A stretch of 64,000 nucleotides of DNA from assembly GCF_039542305.1 (NCBI RefSeq), contig NZ_BAABHW010000002.1, positions 186,001 through 250,000 of the forward strand, read 5' to 3'. This document shows positions 51,449 through 59,934 of the stretch, piece by piece (position 1 is the stretch's first letter; every line of letters starts with the position of its first letter). This DNA is from Roseibacterium beibuensis (GTDB lineage: Bacteria; Pseudomonadota; Alphaproteobacteria; Rhodobacterales; Rhodobacteraceae). Under the pieces are notes generated by a model. The model was not told the DNA's origin. It saw nothing but the letters and a program-made list of their open reading frames with translations, and made no database searches. Both the position numbers and the translations under genes were made by a program.

Positions 51449-53104
51449 TCAGGCCGCATGCGGTCGACGCCACATCGCGACCCGGAACCGGTTCGCGACG
51501 AAGGCGGCATCTGTCAGGCTGGCATTGCCGGCCGGGTTCGCCCCGGTGACGTGAAAGTCACTGAACGCGGCACTTTGGTTCACGTAGATGTTGCCTGTCA
51601 GGTTGACCGACAGGTTCACCCCGGCGCGCGCAAAGACGGCGGCCACGCGGGGGATCCTGTCCTCGTCGGTGTCGTAAAGCGCGGCGGTGATGGCACCCTT
51701 GCGCTGTGCCAGATCGGCGGCACGGACCACGCCCGCCTCGGCATCGTCGACCGCAACGACGAATGAGATCGGGCCGAAGCATTCCGCCTCGTGTGCGTCT
51801 GTCTCGCCCGCCTCGACCGCCAGGATCAGGGGGCTCGCGCTGCGCCCCTCGCCCAAGGGCTGGCTGTCGCGGATCACGCGGCCAAGGCCGCGGGCCTGCG
51901 CGACGCGGTCCAGCGTCGCGGGATTGGCCAAGGTGCCACAAACGCCCGAGGCGCGGGCCGGGTCCGCCAGCAGCGCATCGACGGCGGCCACGATTCCCTG
52001 TGCGACCTCGTCAAAGCTCTTGTGGCCAAGGTCGGTGTCGATGCCGCCGCGCGGAACAAAGATGTCTTGCGGCGCGGTACACATCTGGCCGGAATAGAGC
52101 GACAGCGAGAAAGCGATATTCGCGCACATGCCGGCGAAATCGTCGGTGCCGGCAATCACGATGCTGTTGACCCCGGCCTCTTCGGTATAGACCTGCGTGT
52201 CACGCGCCGCATGACTGCGCACCCAATCGCCAAAGGCGTTCGAGCCGGTGTAGTCGATCATCCGTACGGCCGGGTCCGGCACCAGATCCTGCGTGATCTC
52301 GCCCCCCGGCGCGTCGGCGGCCAACAGCACGGCGTCGGCCGGATACCCCGCCTCGGCCAGAACCTCGCGCGCGACGCGGACGGTCAGGGCCAGCGGCAGG
52401 ATGGCCGATGGGTGCGGCTTGACGATCACGGTATTGCCGGTGGCCAGGCTGGCAAAGAGGCCCGGATAGCTGTTCCAGGTCGGAAAGGTGTTGCAGCCGA
52501 TGACCAGCGCCACGCCGCGCGGCACGACCTGCCAGTGCTTTTCGATGACCAGCGGCGCCGCCTTGCCCTGCGGCTTCTCCCAAAGGACCATCTCGGGCAC
52601 GCGGGACATTTCGGCCCAGGCCATCGCCACGGCCTCGAGGCCCCGATCCTGCGCATGCGGCCCACCGGCCTGAAATGCCATCGGAAAGGCCTGCCCGGTC
52701 GTGTGCATCACCGCATGGCCCATGAAAAAGCTCATGGCGTTCAGCCGCGTCAGGATTTCAAGGCAGACACCCACCCACGCCTCTGGCCCGGCCTCGGTCC
52801 AGGCGGGTGCGGCGGCCTGCGACGCCGCGATCAGCGCGGGCGCATCGGCAGCCGGATAGGTGATATCGAGATCAAACCCCCAGGGCGAGGCCTCGGCCCC
52901 GACGCGGCGCTCCTGCGGATGACCGGGCATTTCGAAAGCGGCGCCCAGCGCCGAATCGAACGCCACCTGGCCATCGTCGCGGGCCGTTTCGCCATAAACC
53001 TTGCCGCTGGGGATCTCGGGGAACGGCGTCCAGAAACCGCGCGCGACCAGGGCGCGCTGCGCGTCGTCCAATAGCCCCCGATGCTGCTCGAATAACGTGC
53101 CCAA
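51449..53104 (-). CDS. paaN: PaaN-type phenylacetate-degradation aldehyde dehydrogenase
   Basis: A 551-aa aldehyde dehydrogenase-superfamily protein of the PaaN type: GFWTPFPEIPSGKVYG near the N-terminus, VIGCNTFPTWNSYPGLFASLATGNTVIVKPHP (NAD site), EEAGVNSIV (Glu) and SLYSGQMCTAPQDI (catalytic Cys). It lacks the C-terminal hydratase domain of PaaZ. A TTG start (53104) is chosen: GGGGGGAG lies 6 bases upstream, and an upstream ATG (53137) would put the palindromic operator inside the coding region. It may oxidise a ring-cleavage aldehyde or recycle a shunt product. First gene of a seven-gene minus operon. Confidence 0.8.
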   Translation of the reverse strand: MGTLFEQHRGLLDDAQRALVARGFWTPFPEIPSGKVYGETARDDGQVAFDSALGAAFEMPGHPQERRVGAEASPWGFDLDITYPAADAPALIAASQAAAPAWTEAGPEAWVGVCLEILTRLNAMSFFMGHAVMHTTGQAFPMAFQAGGPHAQDRGLEAVAMAWAEMSRVPEMVLWEKPQGKAAPLVIEKHWQVVPRGVALVIGCNTFPTWNSYPGLFASLATGNTVIVKPHPSAILPLALTVRVAREVLAEAGYPADAVLLAADAPGGEITQDLVPDPAVRMIDYTGSNAFGDWVRSHAARDTQVYTEEAGVNSIVIAGTDDFAGMCANIAFSLSLYSGQMCTAPQDIFVPRGGIDTDLGHKSFDEVAQGIVAAVDALLADPARASGVCGTLANPATLDRVAQARGLGRVIRDSQPLGEGRSASPLILAVEAGETDAHEAECFGPISFVVAVDDAEAGVVRAADLAQRKGAITAALYDTDEDRIPRVAAVFARAGVNLSVNLTGNIYVNQSAAFSDFHVTGANPAGNASLTDAAFVANRFRVAMWRRPHAA

Positions 53105-53135
53105 TGAAGCTCCCCCCTCGTTGGCATGGATTATC

Positions 53136-53153
53136 ATTGACCGGACGGTCGGT
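53136..53153. promoter_or_regulatory. Putative PaaR operator in the paaN/paaG divergent promoter
   Basis: ATTGACCGGACGGTCGGT, with ACCG-GN-CGGT as palindromic core. It agrees at 16 of 18 positions with the site at 55780-55797 before paaR. ACCG/CGGT palindromes are typical TetR-type PaaR targets. Position between divergent starts fits repression of both operons until a phenylacetyl-CoA inducer binds. Confidence 0.7.
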
Positions 53154-53209
53154 CTATGCAAGGTTTTTTTTCAGTGCCTGGAATTGCAGCACCGAGGGAG
53201 GGATTTGCG

Positions 53210-54004
53210 ATGACCGAGACCGAAACCGTATTGGCCGAGCTGCAACAGGGCGTGCTGTGCCTGACGCTGAACCGGCCGGACAAGCTGAATTCCTTCAACG
53301 AGGAGATGCACCTTGCCCTGCGGGTACAAATCGAGCGCGCGCACGAGGACCCGGCCATCCGGGCGGTGCTGTTGACGGGGGCGGGGCGCGGGTTCTGTGC
53401 CGGGCAGGACCTGGGCGATCGCGACCCGCGCAAGGGCGGGCCAGCCCCCGATCTCGGCCATACGCTGGAGACCTTCTACAACCCGACGCTGCGGCTGATT
53501 CGCAGCCTCGAAAAGCCGGTGATCTGTGCCGTGAACGGGGTCGCCGCCGGGGCGGGCGCGAATATCGCGCTAGCCTGCGACATCGTTCTGGCCGCGCAAT
53601 CGGCGCGCTTCATCCAGGCGTTTTCCAAGATCGGCCTGATCCCCGATGCCGGCGGCAGCTGGAGCCTGGCGCGCATCCTGGGCGAGCCGCGCGCCAAGGC
53701 GCTGGCGCTGACCGCCGAACCCGTCGATGCCGACACCGCCGCCGCCTGGGGCATGATCTGGAAGGCGCTGCCCGACGACACCCTGATGGACGAGGCCATG
53801 GCCCTGGCCAGCCGTCTTGCCGCGGGGCCGACACTGGGGCTTGGCCTGACCAAGCGGCTGATCCAGGCCGCCGCGACCAACACTCTGGATGAACAGCTCG
53901 ACATGGAACGCGACCTGCAACAGACGGCCGGGCGCAGCGCCGACTATGCCGAGGGGGTCGCGGCCTTCCTCGACAAGCGCAAGCCGGAGTTCAAGGGCGC
54001 ATGA
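53210..54004 (+). CDS. paaG: Ring-1,2-epoxyphenylacetyl-CoA isomerase (oxepin-CoA forming)
   Basis: A 264-aa crotonase-family enzyme that converts the epoxide made by PaaABCDE to oxepin-CoA. LNRPDKLNSFNEEMHLAL, LTGAGRGFCAGQDLGDRD (oxyanion hole; CAGQDL is typical of PaaG/PaaB isomerases), NGVAAGAGANIALACDIVLA and FSKIGLIPDAGGSWSLARILG (Asp catalytic). Start ATG 53210 with GGGAGGG 6-8 bases upstream. The paaI start overlaps its stop by four bases. Confidence 0.92.
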   Translation: MTETETVLAELQQGVLCLTLNRPDKLNSFNEEMHLALRVQIERAHEDPAIRAVLLTGAGRGFCAGQDLGDRDPRKGGPAPDLGHTLETFYNPTLRLIRSLEKPVICAVNGVAAGAGANIALACDIVLAAQSARFIQAFSKIGLIPDAGGSWSLARILGEPRAKALALTAEPVDADTAAAWGMIWKALPDDTLMDEAMALASRLAAGPTLGLGLTKRLIQAAATNTLDEQLDMERDLQQTAGRSADYAEGVAAFLDKRKPEFKGA

Positions 54005-54444
54005 AGGCCGTCTCCGATATGAGCCCGCAGGAACTGGCCGAGGCCTCGGCCCAGGCCATGTGGAACGATGACAGTGCCAGCCAGCGCCTCGGCATGGTGC
54101 TGGACCATGTCGCCCCCGGCGCGGCGACCCTGTCGATGACCATCACGGGCGCGATGTCGAACGGGCATGGCAATTGCCACGGCGGCTACATCTTCACGTT
54201 GGCTGACAGCGCCTTTGCCTTTGCCTGCAACAGCTACAATGCCGTGACGGTCGCGCAGCACTGCTCGGTCACCTACCTGCAGCCCGTTCGCATAGGCGAC
54301 CGGCTGACCGCCACCGCGACCGAGGTGTCGCGCCGCGGCCGGTCGGGCATCTACGATATCCGCATCACCAATCAGGATGGGGCGCATGTGGCCGAGTTTC
54401 GCGGCCATTCGCGTACCGTCTCGGGTACGCATCTGCCGGTCTGA
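54001..54444 (+). CDS. paaI: Phenylacetate-pathway hotdog thioesterase
   Basis: A 147-aa hotdog-fold acyl-CoA thioesterase. GAATLSMTITGAMSNGHGNCHGGYIFTLADSAFAFACNS contains the PaaI H-G-G-x-x-F-x-L-A-D active-site helix, with Asp as catalytic residue. It releases CoA from dead-end intermediates of the pathway. Translationally coupled to paaG and 29 bp before paaK. Confidence 0.93.
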   Translation: MKAVSDMSPQELAEASAQAMWNDDSASQRLGMVLDHVAPGAATLSMTITGAMSNGHGNCHGGYIFTLADSAFAFACNSYNAVTVAQHCSVTYLQPVRIGDRLTATATEVSRRGRSGIYDIRITNQDGAHVAEFRGHSRTVSGTHLPV

Positions 54445-54473
54445 CCGGCGCCGCATTTCCAAGGGAGGACAGA

Positions 54474-55784
54474 ATGCAAGACCTTACGCCCCGCAGCCAG
54501 GATCTCGACCCGATCGAAATCGCCTCGCGCGATGAAATCGAGGCGCTGCAGTTTCACCGCATGAAGCGGTCGCTGAAACATGCCTTCGAGAACTCGCCCT
54601 TCTATCGCAACCGCTTCATCGAACATGACGTCCACCCCGAAGAGCTGAAGACGCTGGCCGATATCGCGAAGTTTCCCTTCACCACCAAGCAGGATCTGCG
54701 CGACACCTACCCGTTCGGCATGTTCGCCGTGCCGCAGACGAAGCTGGTGCGCATCCACGGCTCGTCGGGGACCACCGGCAAACCTACCGTCGTGGGCTAT
54801 ACCAAGGACGATATCGACCATTGGTCGAACCTGATCGCGCGCTCGATCCGGGCCGCCGGCGGGCGGCCCGGCGACATGCTGCACAATGCCTATGGCTATG
54901 GCCTGTTCACCGGGGGGCTTGGCGCGCATTACGGGGCCGAGCGTCTGGGCTGCACCGTCGTGCCGATCTCGGGCGGGATGACCGAACGCCAGGTGACGCT
55001 GATCCACGATTTCAAGCCGCGCATCATCATGGTCACGCCCTCCTACATGCTGTCGATCCTGGACGAGTTCCGCCGCCAGGGCCTCGACCCGCGCGAAAGC
55101 TCGCTCGAGGTCGGCATTTTCGGGGCCGAGCCCTGGACCAACGCCATGCGCCAGGAAATCGAAGAGGCGTTCAACATGCAGGCGGTCGATATCTACGGCC
55201 TGTCCGAGGTGATGGGCCCCGGCGTCGCCCAGGAATGCGTGGAAACCAAGGACGGGCTGCATATCTGGGAAGATCACTTCTACCCCGAGATCATCGACCC
55301 CAACACGGGTGAGGTTCTGCCCGATGGCGAGATGGGCGAACTGGTCTTTACAACGCTGACCAAGGAAGGGCTGCCGATGGTGCGCTACCGCACCCGCGAC
55401 CTGACCCGCCTGATGCCGGGCACGGCCCGCACGATGCGGCGGATCGAGAAGATCACCGGGCGCAGCGACGACATGATCATCCTGCGCGGCGTCAATGTCT
55501 TCCCCACCCAGATCGAGGAACAGATCCTGAAATGCGCGGGGCTGACGCCGCATTTCCAGATCGAACTGCGCCGCGACGGGCGGATGGATAACATGACCGT
55601 GCATGTCGAATGCGCGCCCAACTTTACCGACGAGGGCGCCCGCGCTGCGTCGGCCAAGGAACTGGCGCATCACATCAAATCGGTGGTCGGCGTCTCGACC
55701 CGGATCGACGTGCGCGACCCCGAGGCGATTGCCCGCTCCGAGGGCAAGGCCAAGCGGGTGGTGGACAACCGCCCGAAGAATTGA
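54474..55784 (+). CDS. paaK: Phenylacetate--CoA ligase
   Basis: A 436-aa adenylate-forming enzyme that activates phenylacetate with ATP and CoA, the entry step. VRIHGSSGTTGKPTVVGYT is the AMP-binding P-loop, AYGYGLFTGGLGAHYGAERLGCTVVPISGG and VDIYGLSEVMGPGVAQEC are the substrate and A5 motifs, and YRTRDLTRL and ITGRSDDMIILRGVNVFPTQIE are the late A7-A8 motifs. The last codon and stop overlap the putative PaaR site in front of paaR. Confidence 0.96.
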   Translation: MQDLTPRSQDLDPIEIASRDEIEALQFHRMKRSLKHAFENSPFYRNRFIEHDVHPEELKTLADIAKFPFTTKQDLRDTYPFGMFAVPQTKLVRIHGSSGTTGKPTVVGYTKDDIDHWSNLIARSIRAAGGRPGDMLHNAYGYGLFTGGLGAHYGAERLGCTVVPISGGMTERQVTLIHDFKPRIIMVTPSYMLSILDEFRRQGLDPRESSLEVGIFGAEPWTNAMRQEIEEAFNMQAVDIYGLSEVMGPGVAQECVETKDGLHIWEDHFYPEIIDPNTGEVLPDGEMGELVFTTLTKEGLPMVRYRTRDLTRLMPGTARTMRRIEKITGRSDDMIILRGVNVFPTQIEEQILKCAGLTPHFQIELRRDGRMDNMTVHVECAPNFTDEGARAASAKELAHHIKSVVGVSTRIDVRDPEAIARSEGKAKRVVDNRPKN

Positions 55785-55797
55785 CCGGCCGGTTGGT
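55780..55797. promoter_or_regulatory. Putative PaaR operator upstream of paaR
   Basis: ATTGACCGGCCGGTTGGT, overlapping the paaK stop and about 87 bp before the paaR start; 16 of 18 positions agree with 53136-53153. It suggests autoregulation of paaR from its own promoter. Confidence 0.65.
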
Positions 55798-55883
55798 GAC
55801 AGAAAGTCATTAACCCAATATGACAATCAGACCGTGCCTGCGGAGACGCAGGCACGATGAGCAGGGGGCGAAAGAGAGCGGCT

Positions 55884-56483
55884 ATGGCGCGAACACGGGC
55901 GGATGATTTCGAGGACAAACAGCGCAGCATCCTTCACAACGCGGCTGCGGTCTTTGCCGAACAGGGCATGGACAAGGCTTCGATGTCGTTGATCGCAAAG
56001 CAGGCGGGCGTGTCGAAGGCGCTGCTCTACCACTATTACCCCAGCAAGGATGCGCTGATCTTTGCGATCATCCACACGCATCTGCAGGAACTGGACGAAA
56101 CGATTGCCGGGGCCGATGATGCATCCCTGCCGCCGCGGCAGCGGCTGCGCCGTTTGGTCGGGACGGTGCTGGACTGCTACCGGGGCGCCGATATCGAGCA
56201 CAAGGTGCAGCTGAACGCGACATCGGCCCTGAACGACGATCAGAAAGCCGCCCTGTTCGCGATCGAGCGACGGATCGTGCGGCGGTTTTCTGCGGTGCTG
56301 CGCGACCTGAACCCCGCGCTCGACAGCAAAGAACGCCCCCTGTTGATGCCGGTGACCATGTCGCTGTTCGGGATCATGAACTGGGTCTACATGTGGTTCA
56401 AGGATGGCGGCCCGATCACCCGCGAGGATTACGCCGATATCGCGACGACCCTGGTGCTCGAGGGCGTCAAGGCCGTGCGCTGA
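55884..56483 (+). CDS. paaR: TetR-family regulator of phenylacetate genes
   Basis: A 199-aa TetR repressor with helix-turn-helix SMSLIAKQAGVSKALLYHYYPSKDALIFAII and a ligand-binding C-terminal domain (GIMNWVYMWFKDGG is typical of fatty-acyl/aryl-CoA-binding TetR). Proteobacterial PaaR proteins are derepressed by phenylacetyl-CoA. The start at 55884 is chosen; an in-frame ATG at 55857 would add nine basic residues. Its 3' end overlaps the convergent paaY by 17 bp, an antisense overlap between the regulator and the epoxidase operon end. Confidence 0.85.
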   Translation: MARTRADDFEDKQRSILHNAAAVFAEQGMDKASMSLIAKQAGVSKALLYHYYPSKDALIFAIIHTHLQELDETIAGADDASLPPRQRLRRLVGTVLDCYRGADIEHKVQLNATSALNDDQKAALFAIERRIVRRFSAVLRDLNPALDSKERPLLMPVTMSLFGIMNWVYMWFKDGGPITREDYADIATTLVLEGVKAVR

Positions 56484-57087
56484 ACCGCGCGCGTTCCACG
56501 ATCAGCGGATCGTAAACCGGCGCGGTGACCCGGCGGCGGTTTTCCTCGGGCGCGGCCAGCGGCGTGGCCGGGCGCAGCTTGTCGCGCGCCTCCATCGCCA
56601 GTTGCTGATAGACGCCGGTGCCCCGGCGTTTCCAGTCGATCTCATCCTCGGTCAACACGCGCACCACCTTGGCGGGTGAACCCACCGCCATGCTGTTGGG
56701 CGGGATCTGCGCCCCCGCCCTGACAAAGGCCATCGCCCCGATGATGCTGTTTTCGCCCACCACCGCCTCGTCCATCACCACGGCGTTCATGCCGACCATC
56801 GCGTTGCGCCCGATATGGCAGCCATGCAGGACAGCCCCGTGGCCGATATGCCCGGCCTCCTCGACGACGACATCCTTGTCGGGAAAGGAATGCACGACGC
56901 AGGTTTCCTGCACGTTCGCCCCCTTTTCCAGGACGATCCGGCCGAAATCGCCGCGCAGCACCGCACCCGGCCCGACATAACACATCGGGCCGATCAGCAC
57001 GTCGCCGATCACCACCGCCTCGGGGTGAACGAAAGCGGCGGGGTCGATGACCGGCACGATCCCGTCCCAGGCGTAGATGCGGTTCAT
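56467..57087 (-). CDS. paaY: PaaY-like hexapeptide-repeat thioesterase/gamma-carbonic anhydrase fold
   Basis: A 206-aa left-handed beta-helix protein: hexapeptide repeats (VIGDVLIGPMCYVGPGAVLRGDFGRIVLEKGANVQETCVVHSFP), metal-ligand His residues in HSFPD, HIGHGAVLHGCHIG, then a C-terminal helix. In E. coli PaaY hydrolyses stalled CoA thioesters. The ATG at 57087 overlaps the paaZ stop (ATGA), so it is the last coupled gene of the epoxidase operon. Confidence 0.88.
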   Translation of the reverse strand: MNRIYAWDGIVPVIDPAAFVHPEAVVIGDVLIGPMCYVGPGAVLRGDFGRIVLEKGANVQETCVVHSFPDKDVVVEEAGHIGHGAVLHGCHIGRNAMVGMNAVVMDEAVVGENSIIGAMAFVRAGAQIPPNSMAVGSPAKVVRVLTEDEIDWKRRGTGVYQQLAMEARDKLRPATPLAAPEENRRRVTAPVYDPLIVERARFSARP

Positions 57088-59144
57088 GCCTGCGGCCATG
57101 TCTTGGCGACCATGGTCAGAACGTCATATTGCGCGACCACGGCGCCATCCTGGTTCGTGACCTGGCAATCCCAGCGCACCTCGCCGTGATCGGCGGTCTC
57201 GCGGGGATTGATCTCCTTGCAGGTCAGGCGCACCTGTAGCGTGTCACCAAAATAGACCGGCGTCAGAAAGCGCAGATTGTCCACGCCGTAATTGGCCAGA
57301 ACCGGGCCCGGTGCGGGATCGACGAAGAGACCGGCCGCGAAAGACGCAATCAGGTAGCCATGGGCCACGCGATCGTCGAAGAACGGGTTCGCGGCGGCCG
57401 CGTCGCTGTCCATATGGGCGTAGAAGGTATCGCCCGTGAACGCGGCGAAATGCTCGACATCTTCCTGCGTGATCTGGCGGGTGGCGGTGACCAGTTGATC
57501 GCCGATCTGCAACTCGGACAGCGGTTTGCGGAACGGGTGCGTGCCCTGCTGCGCCTCGGCCCCGTCGATCCAGCGGCCCGTGACCGCAGACAGCAGACGC
57601 GGGGTGCCCTGAACGGCGCTGCGCTGCATGTAGTGCTTGACCCCGCGCATGCCGCCCATCTCCTCGCCCCCGCCGGCGCGGCCCGGCCCGCCATGCACCA
57701 GCGGCGCCAGCGGAGAGCCATGGCCGGTCGAGGTCTTGGCCGAGCGGCGATTGCCGATCAGAACCCGGCCATGGAAGGGCGCCATGCCGATCACCATCTC
57801 TTCGGCAACCGTCTTGTCATCGGTAAAGACCGACGCCACGAGCGAGCCCTTGCCGCGTCGGGTCAGCTCCACCGCCTCGTCCATCGTGTCATAGGGCATG
57901 ACGGTCGAGACCGGGCCGAACGCCTCGACATCGTGGACCGCCTGCGCCGCAAAGGGCGTGTCGCAATACAACAGCACCGGGTTCAGGAAGGCACCTTTCT
58001 CGGCATTGCCCGACACGATGCGAACATCGTCGGGGTTTCCGGCCACGATCTCGGCATCGGCGCGCAAGGCGGCGATCCGGTCACGCACCTCGACGCGCTG
58101 GTCGAGGCTGGCCAAGGGCCCCATGCGGACGCCCTCGTCCGCCGGGTTGCCAAGCGCCGCATTGCCCAGACGCTCGGACAGCGCCGCCACCAGCGCATCG
58201 ACATGGGCGCGCGGGGCGATCACGCGGCGGATCGCGGTGCATTTCTGGCCCGCCTTGACGGTCATCTCGCGCGCGACCTCCTTGACGAACAGGTCGAACT
58301 CCTCGCTGCCCGGCGCGGCATCGGGGCCAAGAACCGAGGCATTCAGGCTGTCGGCCTCCATCGTGAAACGCGCGGCGTTCTCGATGACCGCCGGATGCGT
58401 CTTGAGCTTGCGCCCGGTCGCGGCCGAGCCGGTGAAGGTGATCGCGTCCTGCCCGGTGACATGATCCAGCATGTCCCCGGCCGAGCCGCTGACCAGTTGC
58501 AGCGCGCCCTCGGGCAGAATGCCGGTGCCGATCATCCGGCGCACCATCAACTCGGTCAGATAGGCGGTCTGCGAGGCGGGCTTGACGATGCAGGGCACGC
58601 CGGCCAGCAGGTTCGGCCCGATCTTTTCCAGCATCCCCCAGCAGGGGAAATTGTAGGCGTTGATATGGATCGCGATGCCTTGCAGCGGGGTATAGATATG
58701 CTGGCCCGCGAAACTGCCATCCCTGGACAGCGGCTCGACCTCGCCATCGGTCAGGACACGGGCGTTGGGCAATTCGCGCCGCGCCTTGGAGGCAAAGGTC
58801 AACAGCGTGCCGATCCCGCCCTCGATATCGATCCAGGCATCGGCACGCGTGGCGCCGGTGGCGAGGCTCTCGGCGTAGAACTCTTCCTTCATGCCCATCA
58901 GGGCCTGGCCCAGCGCCTTGAGCATCAGGGCGCGCTCGTGAAAGGTCATCGCGCGCAGCGCCCGCCCGCCCCGGTCGCGGCCCCAGTCCAGCGCGGCCCC
59001 GAAATCGAGGCCGGTCGCGTCAATCAGCGCAACGGGATCGCCCGTCGCGGCATCCAGCAGGGGGACCCCGTCCTTCGCGCCGCGGGTCCATTCCCCACAG
59101 ACATAGCTTTCCAGTCGGCGCGGGGCCCTGGTCGTGATAGTCAT
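57084..59144 (-). CDS. paaZ: Oxepin-CoA hydrolase/3-oxo-5,6-dehydrosuberyl-CoA semialdehyde dehydrogenase
   Basis: A 686-aa fusion. The N-terminal aldehyde dehydrogenase (about residues 1-520) has NAYNFPCWGMLEKIGPNLLAGVPCIVKPAS, FTMEADSLNASVLG (Glu) and KAGQKCTAIRRVIAP (Cys). The C-terminal MaoC-like hydratase (about 535-680) has FAAFTGDTFYAHMDSDAAAANPFFDDRVAHGYLIASFAAGL with the Asp-His pair. It opens the oxepin ring and oxidises the resulting aldehyde, channelling the reactive intermediate. Length equals full PaaZ; both active sites look intact. Confidence 0.96.
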   Translation of the reverse strand: MTITTRAPRRLESYVCGEWTRGAKDGVPLLDAATGDPVALIDATGLDFGAALDWGRDRGGRALRAMTFHERALMLKALGQALMGMKEEFYAESLATGATRADAWIDIEGGIGTLLTFASKARRELPNARVLTDGEVEPLSRDGSFAGQHIYTPLQGIAIHINAYNFPCWGMLEKIGPNLLAGVPCIVKPASQTAYLTELMVRRMIGTGILPEGALQLVSGSAGDMLDHVTGQDAITFTGSAATGRKLKTHPAVIENAARFTMEADSLNASVLGPDAAPGSEEFDLFVKEVAREMTVKAGQKCTAIRRVIAPRAHVDALVAALSERLGNAALGNPADEGVRMGPLASLDQRVEVRDRIAALRADAEIVAGNPDDVRIVSGNAEKGAFLNPVLLYCDTPFAAQAVHDVEAFGPVSTVMPYDTMDEAVELTRRGKGSLVASVFTDDKTVAEEMVIGMAPFHGRVLIGNRRSAKTSTGHGSPLAPLVHGGPGRAGGGEEMGGMRGVKHYMQRSAVQGTPRLLSAVTGRWIDGAEAQQGTHPFRKPLSELQIGDQLVTATRQITQEDVEHFAAFTGDTFYAHMDSDAAAANPFFDDRVAHGYLIASFAAGLFVDPAPGPVLANYGVDNLRFLTPVYFGDTLQVRLTCKEINPRETADHGEVRWDCQVTNQDGAVVAQYDVLTMVAKTWPQA

Positions 59145-59159
59145 CGGGTCTTCCTTTGT

Positions 59160-59915
59160 TCAGGTCAGGTTCAGCGCCGACAGTTGCGTGTCGAGCCGAT
59201 CGGTCCAGGCGGCCAGCAGGTCCTCGTTGGGGGTGCGGCGCAGGCCAAAGCGCTTTTGCGTCTCGAACCGCTGCGAGCCGGCAAGCCCGAAACTCGACGC
59301 GACGCGCGGCCGCCAATAGGCGATCGACTGCATGGCCTCGGCGCGCCCCTCTTCGGTGGCGGCGATACGGGTCAGCCCCTCGATCCCCAACTCGGCATGG
59401 CGGGCCTCGCGCGGGGCGATCTCGCGAAACACCTCGGCCAGCGGCGCATAGGACAGGCGCGTCAACTCGGTCATCTGAACGCCGGTGGCCAGGCCCATCA
59501 GCACGTTCATCACAACCGCGTCCGTCCAGCCGATGATCGGGTAGTGAAAGACCGACAGGCGCATATCGCCGCCGGTCCGCATGGTGCCGATCTCGGCATC
59601 GCGTGCGACGCGGGCGGCCCAGTCATGCTGTTTCTGATAGCGGCCCGTGTCGGTGCCGAAACTGCCCATCACGTCCAGCACGCGTTCGGCATGGTCGGCC
59701 TTTTCCAGCGTGATGCGACTGGCGGAAATGCGTTCCTTGATGCCGGGGGCAAAGTTGATCGATGCGGCGAACCCGGCCGATCCGGCCAGTTCGCTGTCGA
59801 CGAACGAACCCATCAGCCGCAGCAACTCGCCCCGGTAGCGGGCCGGCACATTCGCCGGCGAGGTCAACACCCCACCCTGTTCAAGGTAGTCTTCGATATT
59901 CATCGTGTCGGACAT
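59160..59915 (-). CDS. PaaA/PaaC-like ferritin-fold paralogue
   Basis: A 251-aa helical protein in the middle of the epoxidase operon. The helix pattern resembles PaaA/PaaC (ELLRLMGSFVDSELAGSAGF, ISASRITLEKADHAERVLDVMGSFG, EVFREIAPREARHAELGIEGL). E-x6-H (EKADHAE) and E-x2-H (REARHAE) could bind iron. It is neither PaaA nor PaaC, both present upstream, so it is an extra subunit or accessory oxidase. Located 19 bp after paaE and 15 bp before paaZ. Confidence 0.75.
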   Translation of the reverse strand: MSDTMNIEDYLEQGGVLTSPANVPARYRGELLRLMGSFVDSELAGSAGFAASINFAPGIKERISASRITLEKADHAERVLDVMGSFGTDTGRYQKQHDWAARVARDAEIGTMRTGGDMRLSVFHYPIIGWTDAVVMNVLMGLATGVQMTELTRLSYAPLAEVFREIAPREARHAELGIEGLTRIAATEEGRAEAMQSIAYWRPRVASSFGLAGSQRFETQKRFGLRRTPNEDLLAAWTDRLDTQLSALNLT

Positions 59916-59934
59916 GGGTTCCTCCCTCTCGCGA

